Assembly: GCA_949825025.1 (NCBI GenBank) | Contig: OX463786.1 | Span: 16,687,911 to 16,751,910 of the forward strand | Source of the DNA: Siphlonurus alternatus | Taxonomy: Eukaryota; Arthropoda; Insecta; Ephemeroptera; Siphlonuridae | DNA: 64,000 nucleotides | Direction of reading: 5' to 3' | Part shown: positions 30,343 through 42,700 of the stretch, piece by piece | Position numbering within the stretch: position 1 is the stretch's first letter | Layout of the letters: every line of letters starts with the position of its first letter | Made by a program: the position numbers and the translations under genes | The notes under the pieces: model-generated | The model's input: the letters and a program-made list of their open reading frames with translations, nothing else | Told to the model about the DNA's origin: nothing | Database searches by the model: none

Positions 30343-30757
30343 GTAAGTAAGATAAACGTAATATAGAGATGTAGGCCTAGGTTACAGCGTATATCTTAAC
30401 GACTTTGCAACTTGCATAAAACTGCACGGCGTTGTTTTCTGAGACCTATGTAACTCTTCCAGTCTCGAAGAGACACCGGCATCTTTCCTCAAGTTTTCAA
30501 GAAACTTTGGTATATTTCTTACTATTGTTTGATATTTGTTCTGTACAGCACATCAAAAAGTACTTTATTTTTCTATTTATTTCTGCTACACGACTAACAT
30601 TTTATGTTTATCTGCTAGATTTGCTTAATTAAATTTGACTTTATTGATTTTCAAGGAAATGTTTTTTTTTCAATTTTTTTAATTAAAAAAGTAAACGTTT
30701 GTATTGGCTTTATTATAAATTATATTGTTCTAATTTCTGTGTATTATTACAGGCAAA

Positions 30758-33519
30758 ATGTTACGTGGAAACGGGTTAGTTTTGAACTCAACGTTAAGAA
30801 ATGCTCTCCGGCTCTCCACCGCACAAAGTTCAGCCACTGAAATCTCGCCACACACAGATTCAAGTAAAACTTGTGAGTACGAAATTTGGGGTGATCCATA
30901 AATGTGTCGTTAATAGTATAATTTGTTAATTAAACTTTCCTAATTATTATCATAAATATCAAACTGTATACAGTAGGCGCAAACTAAATTTCATAAGGCT
31001 ATAATGTTAATAATGTTAAAAGTAGGAGTGGGGGAAATGCCTATATTGCCCATGTTCATTCCAAAATTTGGGGTGGGGGGGATACTTACTCTCCTTCATC
31101 CCCCCACCCCCCTTCTCTATCTGATCTGCTCCTGCTGTATACTGTATGCATAGAGTACAGTACACTCCTCACTCCTGAAAAACAATACATCAATGTATCA
31201 TACTCGTATGTATGCAACTGTGCATATAAAATTTAATATACTGTATGTATTGGGAGTTCTCAAACTACTATTCTCAACTCGCCGTTTTTTTATACGCAAG
31301 GGAAATTCATTATACACATATATGTATTATATGAAAAAAAAAAAATCCTTAATTCCTAGCTGATAAAATCTAAAATTAAAGTAAAGTGCGCGCTAGAAAA
31401 AAAAGTTGAGTTAGTATTTTCTAAAAATAGTTCAAGTCGTCCTCCATATCAAACCAAAATTCAAAAAATTCTATCTCAAATAGGTTTGCCAGAAAAAAAT
31501 TCCAAAGTCAGAGTGAACGCGTCGCTTAACATGGGGCCTTACCTGACAAAAACCCTCGAATATCTCGAAAAAATACACCGTTAGGTGGTATGAAAAAAAT
31601 ATAGTGATGTTCTATGACCCAAGCTTTAACCAAAAACCGATTAAAAAAAATTTCGCTCGAATCCATTTTTCCGTAAAAAAATAATAAAAAATCTTATGGG
31701 AATTAACATGGTAGATTTTCTTGATTTTTTTACGGAAAAATGGATTCGAGAGAAATTTTTTTTAATCGGTTTTTGGTTAAAGCTTGGGTCATAGAACATC
31801 ACTATATTTTTTTCATACCACCTAACGGTGTATTTTTTCGAGATATTCGAGGGTTTTTGTCAGGTAAGGCCCCATGTTAAGCGACGCGTTCACTCTGACT
31901 TTGGATTTTTTTTCTGGCAAACCTATTTGAGATAGAATTTTTTGAATTTTGGTTTGATATGGAGGACGACTTGAACTATTTTTAGAAAATACTAACTCAA
32001 CTTTTTTTTCTAGCGCGCACTTTACTTTAAACAGGGCTTAAGTGCTTTGTGAATGCTCCTCATTAGGTTTTGCTTCATATTTTACAGAAACAAATTTTCA
32101 TGACCTGTGCTTACATTCTCATTGACAATATTTCCATCTTGCTCCATAGCTCCGCTGGAACACCCTGATTACTTTGGCCTGAGTGACCTGGTGAAGGTTC
32201 GCGATCTTTTTGAAGCCAGGGTCCACCTGGGACACAAGGAGGGGTCGTTGCACCCTGACATGCGGCAGTACGTGCTGGGGTCTCGCCTCGGTCACACCAT
32301 CATAGACCTTGACCTGACCGCGGGACTACTCAGGAGGGCACTTCAGGTAGTTTAACCTGGCAATGTAACGTAATTTAACCTGAGTACTTGCTAGTTTTTG
32401 CTATGAGGTTAGGTCACTTGTCAACACGTACTGGTGCTAAACAATGTTAGTTAGTTTAGTTACCTTCAAAATGGTTTTATCACTGATAGTACGTACCAAA
32501 ATGACTTACAGAATTATATTATTTTTAACACTCTTTTGCAGCATAATGTAAATGTTAGCGAAAAAATTGTGAATTTTGTTTTAAAAAAAATCTGTGTACA
32601 GTATACATATTATACAGTATAAAAAATAAAAGGTGCCATTATTTTAAGTCCAAATCACCTATGTATCCGTAATTTAAATGTAAGCATTAAATAAAAACTT
32701 TCAATTGTTAATTTTATCACATTCAAAAACCACTTTCATAATTATTAAATATTTTGCTAACTTCATACATGAGATTACCTGAAAATTAGCATTTATCAGA
32801 TAGCAAAAATTCCTGGATTTGATATTAAACATAATCTCTACCAGGTTACTGCACACATAGTGTACCGCGGTGGTCTGGTTTTGTTCCTGGCACCATCCGG
32901 CATGCCGCAAGTGGCCCGCTCAACAGAACTTCTTGCCAAGGAAGTGAGGGAGTTTGCCAACGCTCGGCCATGGAGGAAAGGAATCTTCACCAATGCAGAC
33001 AAACAGGTGAATGGTTTGAGTTAGTCTCAGATTGTGGACTGAGTCTACTTTTTTTTTTTTTCTTTTGGCAGATTTTTTTTAGAGTGGTAAACCTCTTGTT
33101 AACCTTTTTGAAATGTCTTTACTAGATTTTTGTATCGTAAATCTGCATTTTTCTTTTCATAAAAGCCTCTATAGACTTCTATAGCTTGGCATCATCTCCA
33201 ATCAGAGCTGGTGTAAAGTTTGAAGTGTACTGTACTAACTGTCTCTTCTCTCTCATGACAGTTCGGTACTGTGACTCGCCTCCCGGACCTGTGTGTGTTC
33301 CTCGCCACGCCCCATGACGCCATTCAGGACTGTGCCAAGATGAACATCCCCAGCATTGTGGTGCTCGACACCAACGCAAACCCCGCCTACGTCACCTACC
33401 ACATCCCCGGCAACGACGATTCTCCGCCCGCCACTCAGCTCTACTGTCGTCTCTTCGCCGAGACAATCAGGAGAGCAAAGGCAAAGCGACAGGCAGAAAT
33501 AACAGAGTCATCAGAGTAG
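30758..33519 (+). CDS. mRpS2: Mitochondrial small ribosomal subunit protein uS2m
   Basis: Exons 30758-30872, 32150-32346, 32845-33006 and 33262-33519; GT/AG junctions with phases 1, 0, 0; 243 residues. The first 38 residues are Arg/Ser/Thr-rich without acids at the start ([20 protein letters not shown]), fitting a mitochondrial targeting peptide. The mature part has hallmark uS2 motifs: [40 protein letters not shown], then [34 protein letters not shown] in shortened form (P-D-L and D-T-N residues conserved) and a C-terminal [17 protein letters not shown] helix. It acts in the head/body of the mitoribosomal small subunit. The first coding intron contains a 653 bp palindrome. Coding exons are markedly GC-richer than the introns. 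Confidence 0.96.
31378..32030. mobile_element. 653 bp near-perfect palindrome in mRpS2 intron
   Basis: Ends AGTAAAGTGCGCGCTAGAAA and TTTCTAGCGCGCACTTTACT; the arms (about 320 bp) are almost identical, with a centre near 31705 in ACCATG/CATAAGA sequence. No coding capacity. A diverged half copy is at 3138-3240. Confidence 0.88.
32031..32066. mobile_element. Orphan end of GGGCATTCACAAAG MITE
   Basis: GGGCTTAAGTGCTTTGTGAATG matches, in two parts, one terminus of the elements at 2027-2152 and 48308-48448. No partner end was found, so the larger palindrome next to it may have inserted into this element. Confidence 0.45.
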
Positions 33520-33932
33520 ATTATCCATCATGTTTAATGTAGTTTTCATGTATGTTTGAAAGTCCTTAGTGGTCAACCAATGAGGAGAGTTGTTACAAAC
33601 TGTCAACCAATGACTGAAGATGTTACAAACACATTGAAAACAAATATTAAGTATGATAGCTGTGTAGTATAAGTTTTTTTTGTGTACATGTGAAGTCAAA
33701 TAGAATTGGTAAAGAAATTAAAATGCATACAGAAAGTATGTAATTCTTAACTTTATATATTCTGAAAATCTGAAAATAAGATTAAAATTTGCACTAAATT
33801 TAAATGAAAGTTCAAGAGGTCTTTGTTTCAAACCCCTTTTTTTTCCCTTGACTATTTGCATTTCTTATTTTGTTTTAGTATTGCTTGAATTTAATAACTT
33901 TGTAATTTAGATTAGAGAAACTGAATTAATAA

Positions 33933-34073
33933 TTTATGGCCGTAAGTTGCAGCCAACCTATCCTAGAAAAATCGGAGAATTATCCGAGAAATTTAATGTT
34001 AATTAGTAAATAATCCACGGATAATCCTCAGATTATTCTTGGATAGGTGGCTGCAACTTACGACCATTAGTCT
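33933..34073. mobile_element. Small palindromic element downstream of mRpS2
   Basis: Ends ATGGCCGTAAGTTGCAGCC and GGCTGCAACTTACGACCAT pair, followed by AACCTATCC/GGATAGGT. Length about 140 bp. TTA/TTA-type A/T flanks. Confidence 0.75.
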
Positions 34074-34565
34074 ACTTTCTTTTTGTAATGAATTTACAAG
34101 AAATTGTTAAAAAAGTTTAAAAACCACATTCATTTTGATGTATGTATTGTTTTTTGTCTGCGAAAGAAAATATAACACATAAAAATTACTGTATTAGATA
34201 CTTTATATGATAAATTATTTAAATTTGTTTTTGTTAAATGCTTTTATTTTGCGTTGCAATTAGTGTAAGTGAATACACATTAAATTCCTTTGTGATGTGT
34301 ACCACCAAAATTATGTATTACTTTGTATTAAAAAAAAAAAAAAAAAATGTAAAATGATTTGTTTTAATGTTTATTCATAAAATGAAACTAAAGTACTGTA
34401 CAGCATTTACAAACTGAAAAACATGAATATGCTCAATCTGGGGCTCTCACGTACGATTATATATTATATAGCCACCATGCTCGATGCACGCAAGAGAGCA
34501 TGGAGGAAATAGACTTTTATCCATGCAAGAGAGTGAGTGGAGGTAAGTAAAAATGGCTGATTAAT

Positions 34566-34790
34566 TTAAGGTAGAGATAATGTTGATAAGCTGCTTTTTT
34601 TTTTTTAAGCTCCATTTGATTAACGTGTAAACCTTAGCATATTCACAAAAATTCTGAAAATTATTTGAGAGGTAGATATTAGTGCCTAAAAGACATAGAA
34701 AAAATTACAGAATTTTTGTGAATTTGCTAAGGTTCACATGTCAATGAAATGGAGCTAAAAAAACAGCTGCTCGACGTTATCTCTACACCT
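34566..34790. mobile_element. Palindromic MITE, family C, copy 2 (shortened)
   Basis: Left end TTAAGGTAGAGATAATG, right end GACGTTATCTCTACACC; the CTCCATGGGAAAGC loop region present in the other copies is missing, so this is an internal-deletion derivative. Confidence 0.75.
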
Positions 34791-35656
34791 ACACCTACTA
34801 AATTTTGCTGTTAAACATTCTTAAAAAATTGGTCAACTTCTTACTTATTAATTAAGAGGATCAGGATGGTAAATAAAAATATGAAAATTTATATTTTGTG
34901 CTCTAGTTTAATACAAAATGAAACTACAGTTTTTTTATCATAGTCAATTTTAGGCCTACAAGTTCAAATATTGAGTGCTGATTTGGTGGGAAAAAAGTAT
35001 AAAAAAATATTCTAAAATATTAGCACACATTTATTTAAAACATTACAGATTTTACTTCAAACGGGACTATCGTAGAACAAAAAATATATCAATGCATTTT
35101 TTCATTGTAATGCAACTTAGAATTCTTATTTTTTTTAATACTAATTAGGGGGAATGATTTTTAAAGCATGTCTAACTTTTAACTGTGTGAATTTAATACA
35201 ATGTGTATACAAAATTACGCTTTAAAAATTTCTCAAATAATTCTTAGAAATATTTGCTGTAGGAAAAATTATAATATTGAAGTCCTAAATTAACACTACT
35301 AGTTTCAAGCTAAGATAAAGTGAAAACAAGAACAAATTATGATTTGCTCATTTGTCAAAAATAAATATATACATAATAACTTCTTATGCCCCATACATAA
35401 TTAAAAACAAAAGTCAACAAAGGAGACTGCCTAATAATAGTAATGAACATAAAATAATTAAATTTATAAAGCTATTTTATGAATCACATAAAAAAACAAA
35501 TTAGGAAGTTAATTAAATGTCACAGCAGGAAAAATGTATAATTTACATCACATTACTAATTGAAAATGTGATTTACTGCTCTATGCTGCGTGTGAATCAC
35601 AGCATGGTGTTTTTATTCGTTAATAATTACTTTAATTAGTAACTACTACATAATTA

Positions 35657-36050
35657 TTAAGGGTAAGATAACACGAACAATCGATTGTTGGTAGTCCCAT
35701 TTGATTAACATGTAAACCTTAGCAACCTCATAATGATTCTGAATTTTTTTTTGAGAGACAGTTCTTGGCATTAAAAAAATATGGAGAAAATTTCAAAACA
35801 ATCGGACGATCCAATTTTTTTAAATTAATTTTTTAGTTTCGGTCTCCATGGGAAAGCCCTATACTGAAAATTTAAAAAATTCATTTAAAAAAATTGGATG
35901 GTCCGATTGTTTTGAAATTTTCTCCATATTTTTTTAATGCCAAGAACTGTCTCTCAAAAAAAATTCAGAATCATTATGAGGTTGCTAAGTTTTACATGTT
36001 AATCAAATGGGACTACCAACAATCGATTGTTCGTGTTATCTTATCCTTAA
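35657..36050. mobile_element. Palindromic MITE, family C variant, copy 3
   Basis: Ends TTAAGGGTAAGATAACACG and CGTGTTATCTTATCCTTAA; then AACAATCGATTGT and CCCATTTGATTAACATGT. Arms are nearly identical around the CTCCATGGGAAAGCCC loop. This subfamily has GGGTAAG in place of GGTAGAG. Confidence 0.88.
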
Positions 36051-37285
36051 GATGATCTCAGTTTTAGGACAGTTGTAAAATAGAAGAACTTAAAATTCAT
36101 GTCTTACAAAAATGCCATGTCACTGATTTCTTGTAAAACAAGTTATTATTATTTTTTTTAAAGGCCCAGTGTATGAATAAATAGATAGGGAAATATAAGC
36201 CCTTTTTCAATACAGGTTTTTAAGGTCATGTTGGAAAATTACTCTCTGAAATTACAAAATAAAGATAACTTTATACTTAATTATCAGAGAGTTGGTCAAA
36301 ATATTTAAGCAGGGTGGTCATAATAGTAGGCTTACAAAATACAGAACCTTCCATAATGTAACAATGACCATAGCTCCTACGGTCAATTTATTGTAAACAT
36401 GGTTTTCGTTTTATTATTATTAATGCAGAGCTGAAGTGCCTGCAAATATTTATGGAGAAGCATTGTTATTTTTTGTACCCTAAATATTTTACTAAAAGGC
36501 ACAGCAGCTCTATCAGAGTAAACAACACATTGTTATAGTGTACTTTACTTGGCGATTATACTGAAAAGATTCAGGAGTGGATGAACCAGCTGGTCTATTT
36601 TCTGTCAACTTTTTGACTATAATCAAACATGTAAACATGTAAATCAATTTACATGTTAATCAAATGGGACTACCAACAATCGATTGTTCGTGTTATCTTA
36701 TCCTTAAGATGATCTCAGTTTTAGGACAGTTGTAAAATAGAAGAACTTAAAATTCATGTCTTACAAAAATGCCATGTCACTGATTTCTTGTAAAACAAGT
36801 TATTATTATTTTTTTTAAAGGCCCAGTGTATGAATAAATAGATAGGGAAATATAAGCCCTTTTTCAATACAGGTTTTTAAGGTCATGTTGGAAAATTACT
36901 CTCTGAAATTACAAAATAAAGATAACTTTATACTTAATTATCAGAGAGTTGGTCAAAATATTTAAGCAGGGTGGTCATAATAGTAGGCTTACAAAATACA
37001 GAACCTTCCATAATGTAACAATGACCATAGCTCCTACGGTCAATTTATTGTAAACATGGTTTTCGTTTTATTATTATTAATGCAGAGCTGAAGTGCCTGC
37101 AAATATTTATGGAGAAGCATTGTTATTTTTTGTACCCTAAATATTTTACTAAAAGGCACAGCAGCTCTATCAGAGTAAACAACACATTGTTATAGTGTAC
37201 TTTACTTGGCGATTATACTGAAAAGATTCAGGAGTGGATGAACCAGCTGGTCTATTTTCTGTCAACTTTTTGACTATAATCAAAC
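35991..37285. repeat. Direct duplication, two 638 bp copies
   Basis: 35991-36628 and 36648-37285 are, by eye, identical, with a period of 657 bases and 19 bases between them. The unit starts inside the right arm of the family C MITE (TTTACATGTTAATC) and ends ATAATCAAAC. Absence of divergence means a very recent duplication or an assembly artefact. Confidence 0.92.
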
Positions 37286-37684
37286 TATGCATCCTATTTA
37301 ATTTTTCATTCCCTTTCCCCTTTTCTTTTAATAGAGGATTCAAGTGTATCTCACTAAAAAAATTGTATTAATAAGCCAACACATTGAATTCTTTTCTTCG
37401 AATTTCAATCAAAAAATAATATTCTACCCTCTTATGTCAATTATTCTCTTATTCTCAATTAGCATCAGAGTTGTATTATTCTCTTAAACCTTGTTTTTAA
37501 TAATGAAACAGACATTTCATTTCATTAGTTTTTTTTTTTTTACATAGAATTAGACAGGATTGCTACTGGAAAATCATATTTCTTGCAGTCATTACATGGT
37601 TGCACACTATGATCATATATTTTCTGACATTTTGTAAGGTATAAGGGGAGATGATGTTTTGGGACATACAGAAAGATGTAAGAA

Positions 37685-39715
37685 CTACTTTGTGATTCTC
37701 CTCGATGGTTCTGATGCCGTGGGGGGCGGGGGAGGTCCCCTCTTCTCTAAGTCCTCAAGGTAGGTCAGCAGCAGCTTCTTGCGCTCGTCCGAGACGTGCT
37801 CGAGGATCAAGAAGCGCTTGTCGTTCCTTAATGTCTCCTCTATGTCGCGAAGATGCTGCTCTCCGTCAGATAAAGACTTGTGTGTGATCAGCTTTGTCTC
37901 CTGGAGAACAGTAGAAGATGTTAGACGAGGGACTTAATCAGGGCTTAAGGGTAAGATCAGTGGTGAAAGTAGTTTCAAATTCTTACCAGTGCGCTTCAGA
38001 TAGAGGCCTGAAGGGCCCAAACCCCCGGCGGAGGCGCGATTTTTTGGGAAAAAGGGGCGTGGCTTATTTTTTTTAATTGAAAGTTGCACTAAAATTGATT
38101 TATAATTAATTTTTTAAATAGAGTGAGCGATTACATTTTTTTAAAGAATTTATTTTCTAAAAATATTTTAAAACCTGCCCTCTATTAATTAAGAAATGAA
38201 AACCAAAAATTTCCCAAAGTTGGTGTTTCGGAGGCGTTTAACATGCAAAATTTTGGCACAGAAAACAGCTTTTTACTTAAACTTTACTTGAATTATGGTA
38301 CCAATTAAAAAATACGTACGTAATCTATCATAAATTCATTAATGAATTTTCGATTTAAAAATAAAATATTTTTTTACGGAGCCGTTTTTCCAGAAAAAAT
38401 ATTGAAAATCCCACAAAATAAGTAAAATTAAATAATTATTCAAAATTTTAACCGATTAAAAAAAAAATGTAGTGTCGCATATTAAATTGCATGATAAACA
38501 AAATATTCAAAAATGTCTGTGCTGGCTAATGAAAATTAAAACATAACTTTTAATATGAAAAAAAAATCGCAAACAAGTTGTCTCTATGTCTAGCAGCAGT
38601 GTTAATACAGTAAAAATATTTTAATGAACTGTTTCACAATTTAGAATATTCTATAAATTTAATTAATTTAATAAATGATACATTTTTTTAAATAATTAAA
38701 TTATCGTTTAAAATGTCTCAAAAATTAATTTAATAAAAAAATTCCAAAAAGATGTATAGGTTACAATTTTAAAAAAGTGATAACGACTACCAATTTATAG
38801 GAAAATTGAAGATAAAATAGTAAACCCAGTAAGCAGTAAACCTACAGATATTTAAAAAATATATAAAAAATTCTTTGATTAAAAAAATTACATAATAAAT
38901 AAATGTGTTCTCATGAGGCTCGCGCGCCAATAAAAAAAAGCTAGGCGTTTGTGAGAAAAATATTAAAATTAACTTTTTTATCGTAGTCTTTTAAAATAAT
39001 GTTTTATTGTAGCACTTACTATTTATTTATAAAAAATAATGCAACAATTTTGTATCACAAATTGTCAATTTATTTTTATCTTTTACCCAATGAAAAATAT
39101 AAATAAAAAGTAAATACATTCAACATGGATTTCAATTACTTTTTTTTTAGTACAAAATTTTGACTTTAAAAGAAAGTACGTGCAAGTTAAAACTTCGTGA
39201 GATAAATAAAATCAAAGTACAAGAACATGTAGTGAGCATGATTATAATGGTTTATAATGTGATCCGTTCACACTTGCAAATATTGTTTTTTTCATTAAAA
39301 ATTATTGATTTTTTTAGTAAATTTCGATCAGTGTCTTACCAGTGCGCCGCACTGGCGTCAAATGTCTTACCAGTGCGGCGCACTGGTGCGCACCGGCTTA
39401 CTTTCACCACTGGGTAAGATAACACGAAACATTGATTGTAGTAGTCCCATTTGATTAACATGTAAACCTTAGCAACCTCATAATAATTCTGATTTTTTTT
39501 TTTTTTTTTTGAGACAGTTCTTAGCACCAAAAAAATGTGGAAAAATTTTCAAAACAATTGGACGATTCAATTTTTTTAAATTAATTTTTTAAATTTTCAG
39601 TATAGGGCTTTTCCATGGAGACCTAAACTAAGAAATTAATTTAAAAAAATCGGAGCGTCCCCGATTGTTTTGAAATTTTTTCCACATTTTTTTGGTGCTA
39701 AGAACTATCTCTCTC

Positions 39716-39746
<31 letters not shown>

Positions 39747-42700
39747 GAATTATTATGAGGTTACTAAAGTTTACATGTTAATCAAATGGGACTGACTACA
39801 ACAATCAATGTTTCGTGTTATCTTACTCTCAACAAATTTGTGTTAAAAGTATCAGTTTTATTATCACATCCAGAATAATGAGCTATCTGCCTACCGTAAT
39901 CAAGTAATAATAAAGTGCAATAATGAGCTATCTGTTTTACTTGTAAGCTTATAATTGCCACTCATGTGATAGCAGACAGCTCATTATTGTGCACAAGATC
40001 ATTGTTCTGGATCAGGGACTATACTGTATACTGTGATTATTAAATTTGATGCAAAAAACAATAAAATAAATAAATAAAAATACTTGAAATTCTGTTGTAC
40101 CGGTACTACAGCAAACATTATCTTTTTTATGCTTTTTAAAATCAAAACTAGTAAGTGAAAAATTAAATTTGAATGCCATTTTTTTTATTTTTAAAAGAAA
40201 TTTTAAAAAGGACACGGGTAATTTAGCAATTGTTCCACAATTAAAAATATTTCTAGCAAAATTTAAAAAATATGGCATAGTAACTGCAAAAGCTGATAAT
40301 ATTACCTTTAACAGTTCCCTGAAGTCTGCCTTGGCAGCCACCAGCTTATCCTTGATGTACTCTCTGAACTCCCGCTCACATTTCTGAAACGACACAGAAC
40401 GTTAGATCATGTCTAACAGACTATGTCTTATATGTATAAAATAAGTTGCCAATTATTAGTAGTTTTGATCATGACTTAACTATTTTACACATTAACGATT
40501 AATCTCAGTTACTTCGGAATCAAAGAATATTTTCCTGCAAACGAATTGAATGAAATAAATTTTAAAAAATTCATAATGTTCTAAAACTTAATCGCTTATG
40601 GTTTGAGCAAATTCAGTCTTGCAGTTTTCTTACAACAGCTCCATTTCCGGTTTCCGTCCATAAGGCCAATGTTAAACTTCTACCTCAGTTTTTACAAAAC
40701 TGATAAGACAGATTCGCTTCAAAATTTGTATGCCACCTATTGATGGTGAGTTCTAAGTCCCCTGCAAGTCTTGTTGCATTCAGGCGGTACGATTGCGAGA
40801 TATCAACCTACTGAGATTCATCCTTAAGACAAATTATGGCAGTCTCAGGTACATCATTCCTCATAAGAATTAGGAGACGAAAAATATACATCATCATAGC
40901 TGCCACCACAAGATATGTTAGTATAGAAAGTATCAAATATGTAATATAGTGTGATTGTGTTCAGTACAAAAATTACAGATATTCATATGTTTAGCTCTTA
41001 AATGTTGATGCAAGAGCTTGGCTTACAATATTAAATATCAACCCCCAGGGGGTTAATATACTATAATTGGAACGTCAAACAATGTAAACAAAAGACAAGA
41101 TTCTTTACATTTAATTTGTACTTGTCATTTATGTTGGGAGGCCTCAGTTCATTTTTGACCAATAAGAAGGCTTGTTACAAATTCTTGTCCAATGACAGAA
41201 GACATTACAAACACCATGTTAAGAGTGACTGGTAGTACCCTGGTACCACAACAGATGTCACCACCACTCACCCTCTCGCTGGACGAGAATTTTCCGTATC
41301 TCGGGTCCTCCTTGATGAGTCGTTTGATTTCCTTCCATGAGCAAGTCAGTGTCACTTCTGTTGTCTCATCCAGTAGCTCTCTGTGGGCAAAGTGTTGGAA
41401 AATAAAGTGACAGACTCAGTGATGAGTGATTAAATGAATGACACTAAATCTGAACATAGCTATTGGTACTGACACTGGAGGAGAGAGCATCAGTTATGTT
41501 ACAACACGTTATTTATGTACTCATGGAGGAAATATAATAAAATAAATAAATAAACACTTTAGGATAAAATACGTGCTTTTGTTGTGCATGGCTTAATATC
41601 AAGTCATGTATTTTTTACGGTGTGTGTATTTTTTTTGGTGCCAAATTTTAGTCAAGTACCGTACAGGGTTTGTTATTTATCTTGAACCAAGTGAAAAGTG
41701 CTCATATTATAATAATTATTGTCAATGGCTAAATAATGGTAGAGCAGAGTAGTCGTTACGGGCTATTGTTTGTCATCATTCAACCCCCTCTTTAGAATTG
41801 TATTAAAGGACACAAAAAAAGTTTGTGATGTCAAATCAATGCTAGCTCGGGACGATTATAACATTTTATAAAACTTTAGGACTAGGAGCTGACGTCTTCT
41901 ACAATGTATGGTGCTTTTATTGATACTCAAGTGCGTACCTGTACTTCTCCCTCTTCTTGCGTGTGAGCTGTTCTATGTGCTGCGCGAACAGCTTCTCCTT
42001 CTCCTCACGATCGAGCAGCTCCGCCAGCTCCCAGCGACTGTCCTTGCGCAACTGTCGCTTAGCCTCCCGCCAACTCAGGTCCGAGTTACGAACCTGAAGA
42101 CAGAATGTCAGTTAATTCGGAGCCAAGTTGAGAATGAAAAGAATGAAGGCTGTCAAAATGTACATAAACCATTTCCACAAAAGGTCATACAGTATATTTA
42201 AAGTGTATATGTTCACTTTTTATAACCAAGATACAACCTTGTAACAATAAATTGCTAAAAATTTGGGTTAAGAATCATTGAAGATTCTCAGATAAAATGC
42301 AAGAGATTATGGACACTATTCACAAAAGAGTTATCCAGAAAGATATTCAGGTTTCTCAGTAACCACGGTAAGCATTAGCATAACTCAATGACACTTAACT
42401 ACAATAATGAGTGGTTAACTTCTTTTGTGAATTGTGCCATAAATTATATTCTGCTCAATTCATGCAATCTTTGTGCACTAAAACTGACAATTATTATGTA
42501 CTTGATAATTATTTTCCTATCCTGGCAGTATAATTAAATACCTAAGGCCAATATAAATGTAATTTATTATTATTTTCCTATCCTGGCAATATAATTAAAT
42601 ACCTAAGGCCAATATAATTCCCATTCTTGAGGAAGAACTCACCAGGTCGACCATGAGGGCGGAGAAGTGCTGCACGGCCTCGTCATGTTTGTGGTGCTCA

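Larger units (their letters stand above)
33520..37684. other. Intergenic region between convergent mRpS2 and TCERG1
   Basis: Holds both 3' UTRs. No gene is supported. Repeats (listed separately) include a hairpin element, family C MITEs and a 657 bp-period direct duplication. A-run at 34330-34348. Confidence 0.6.

Noticed and set aside
41150..41220. CCAAT-containing segments shared loosely with 33570-33640 and 59550-59590
   Set aside because: Shared words (CCAATGACNGAAGA, GTTACAAACAC) suggest an old dispersed repeat, but boundaries and structure could not be defined.
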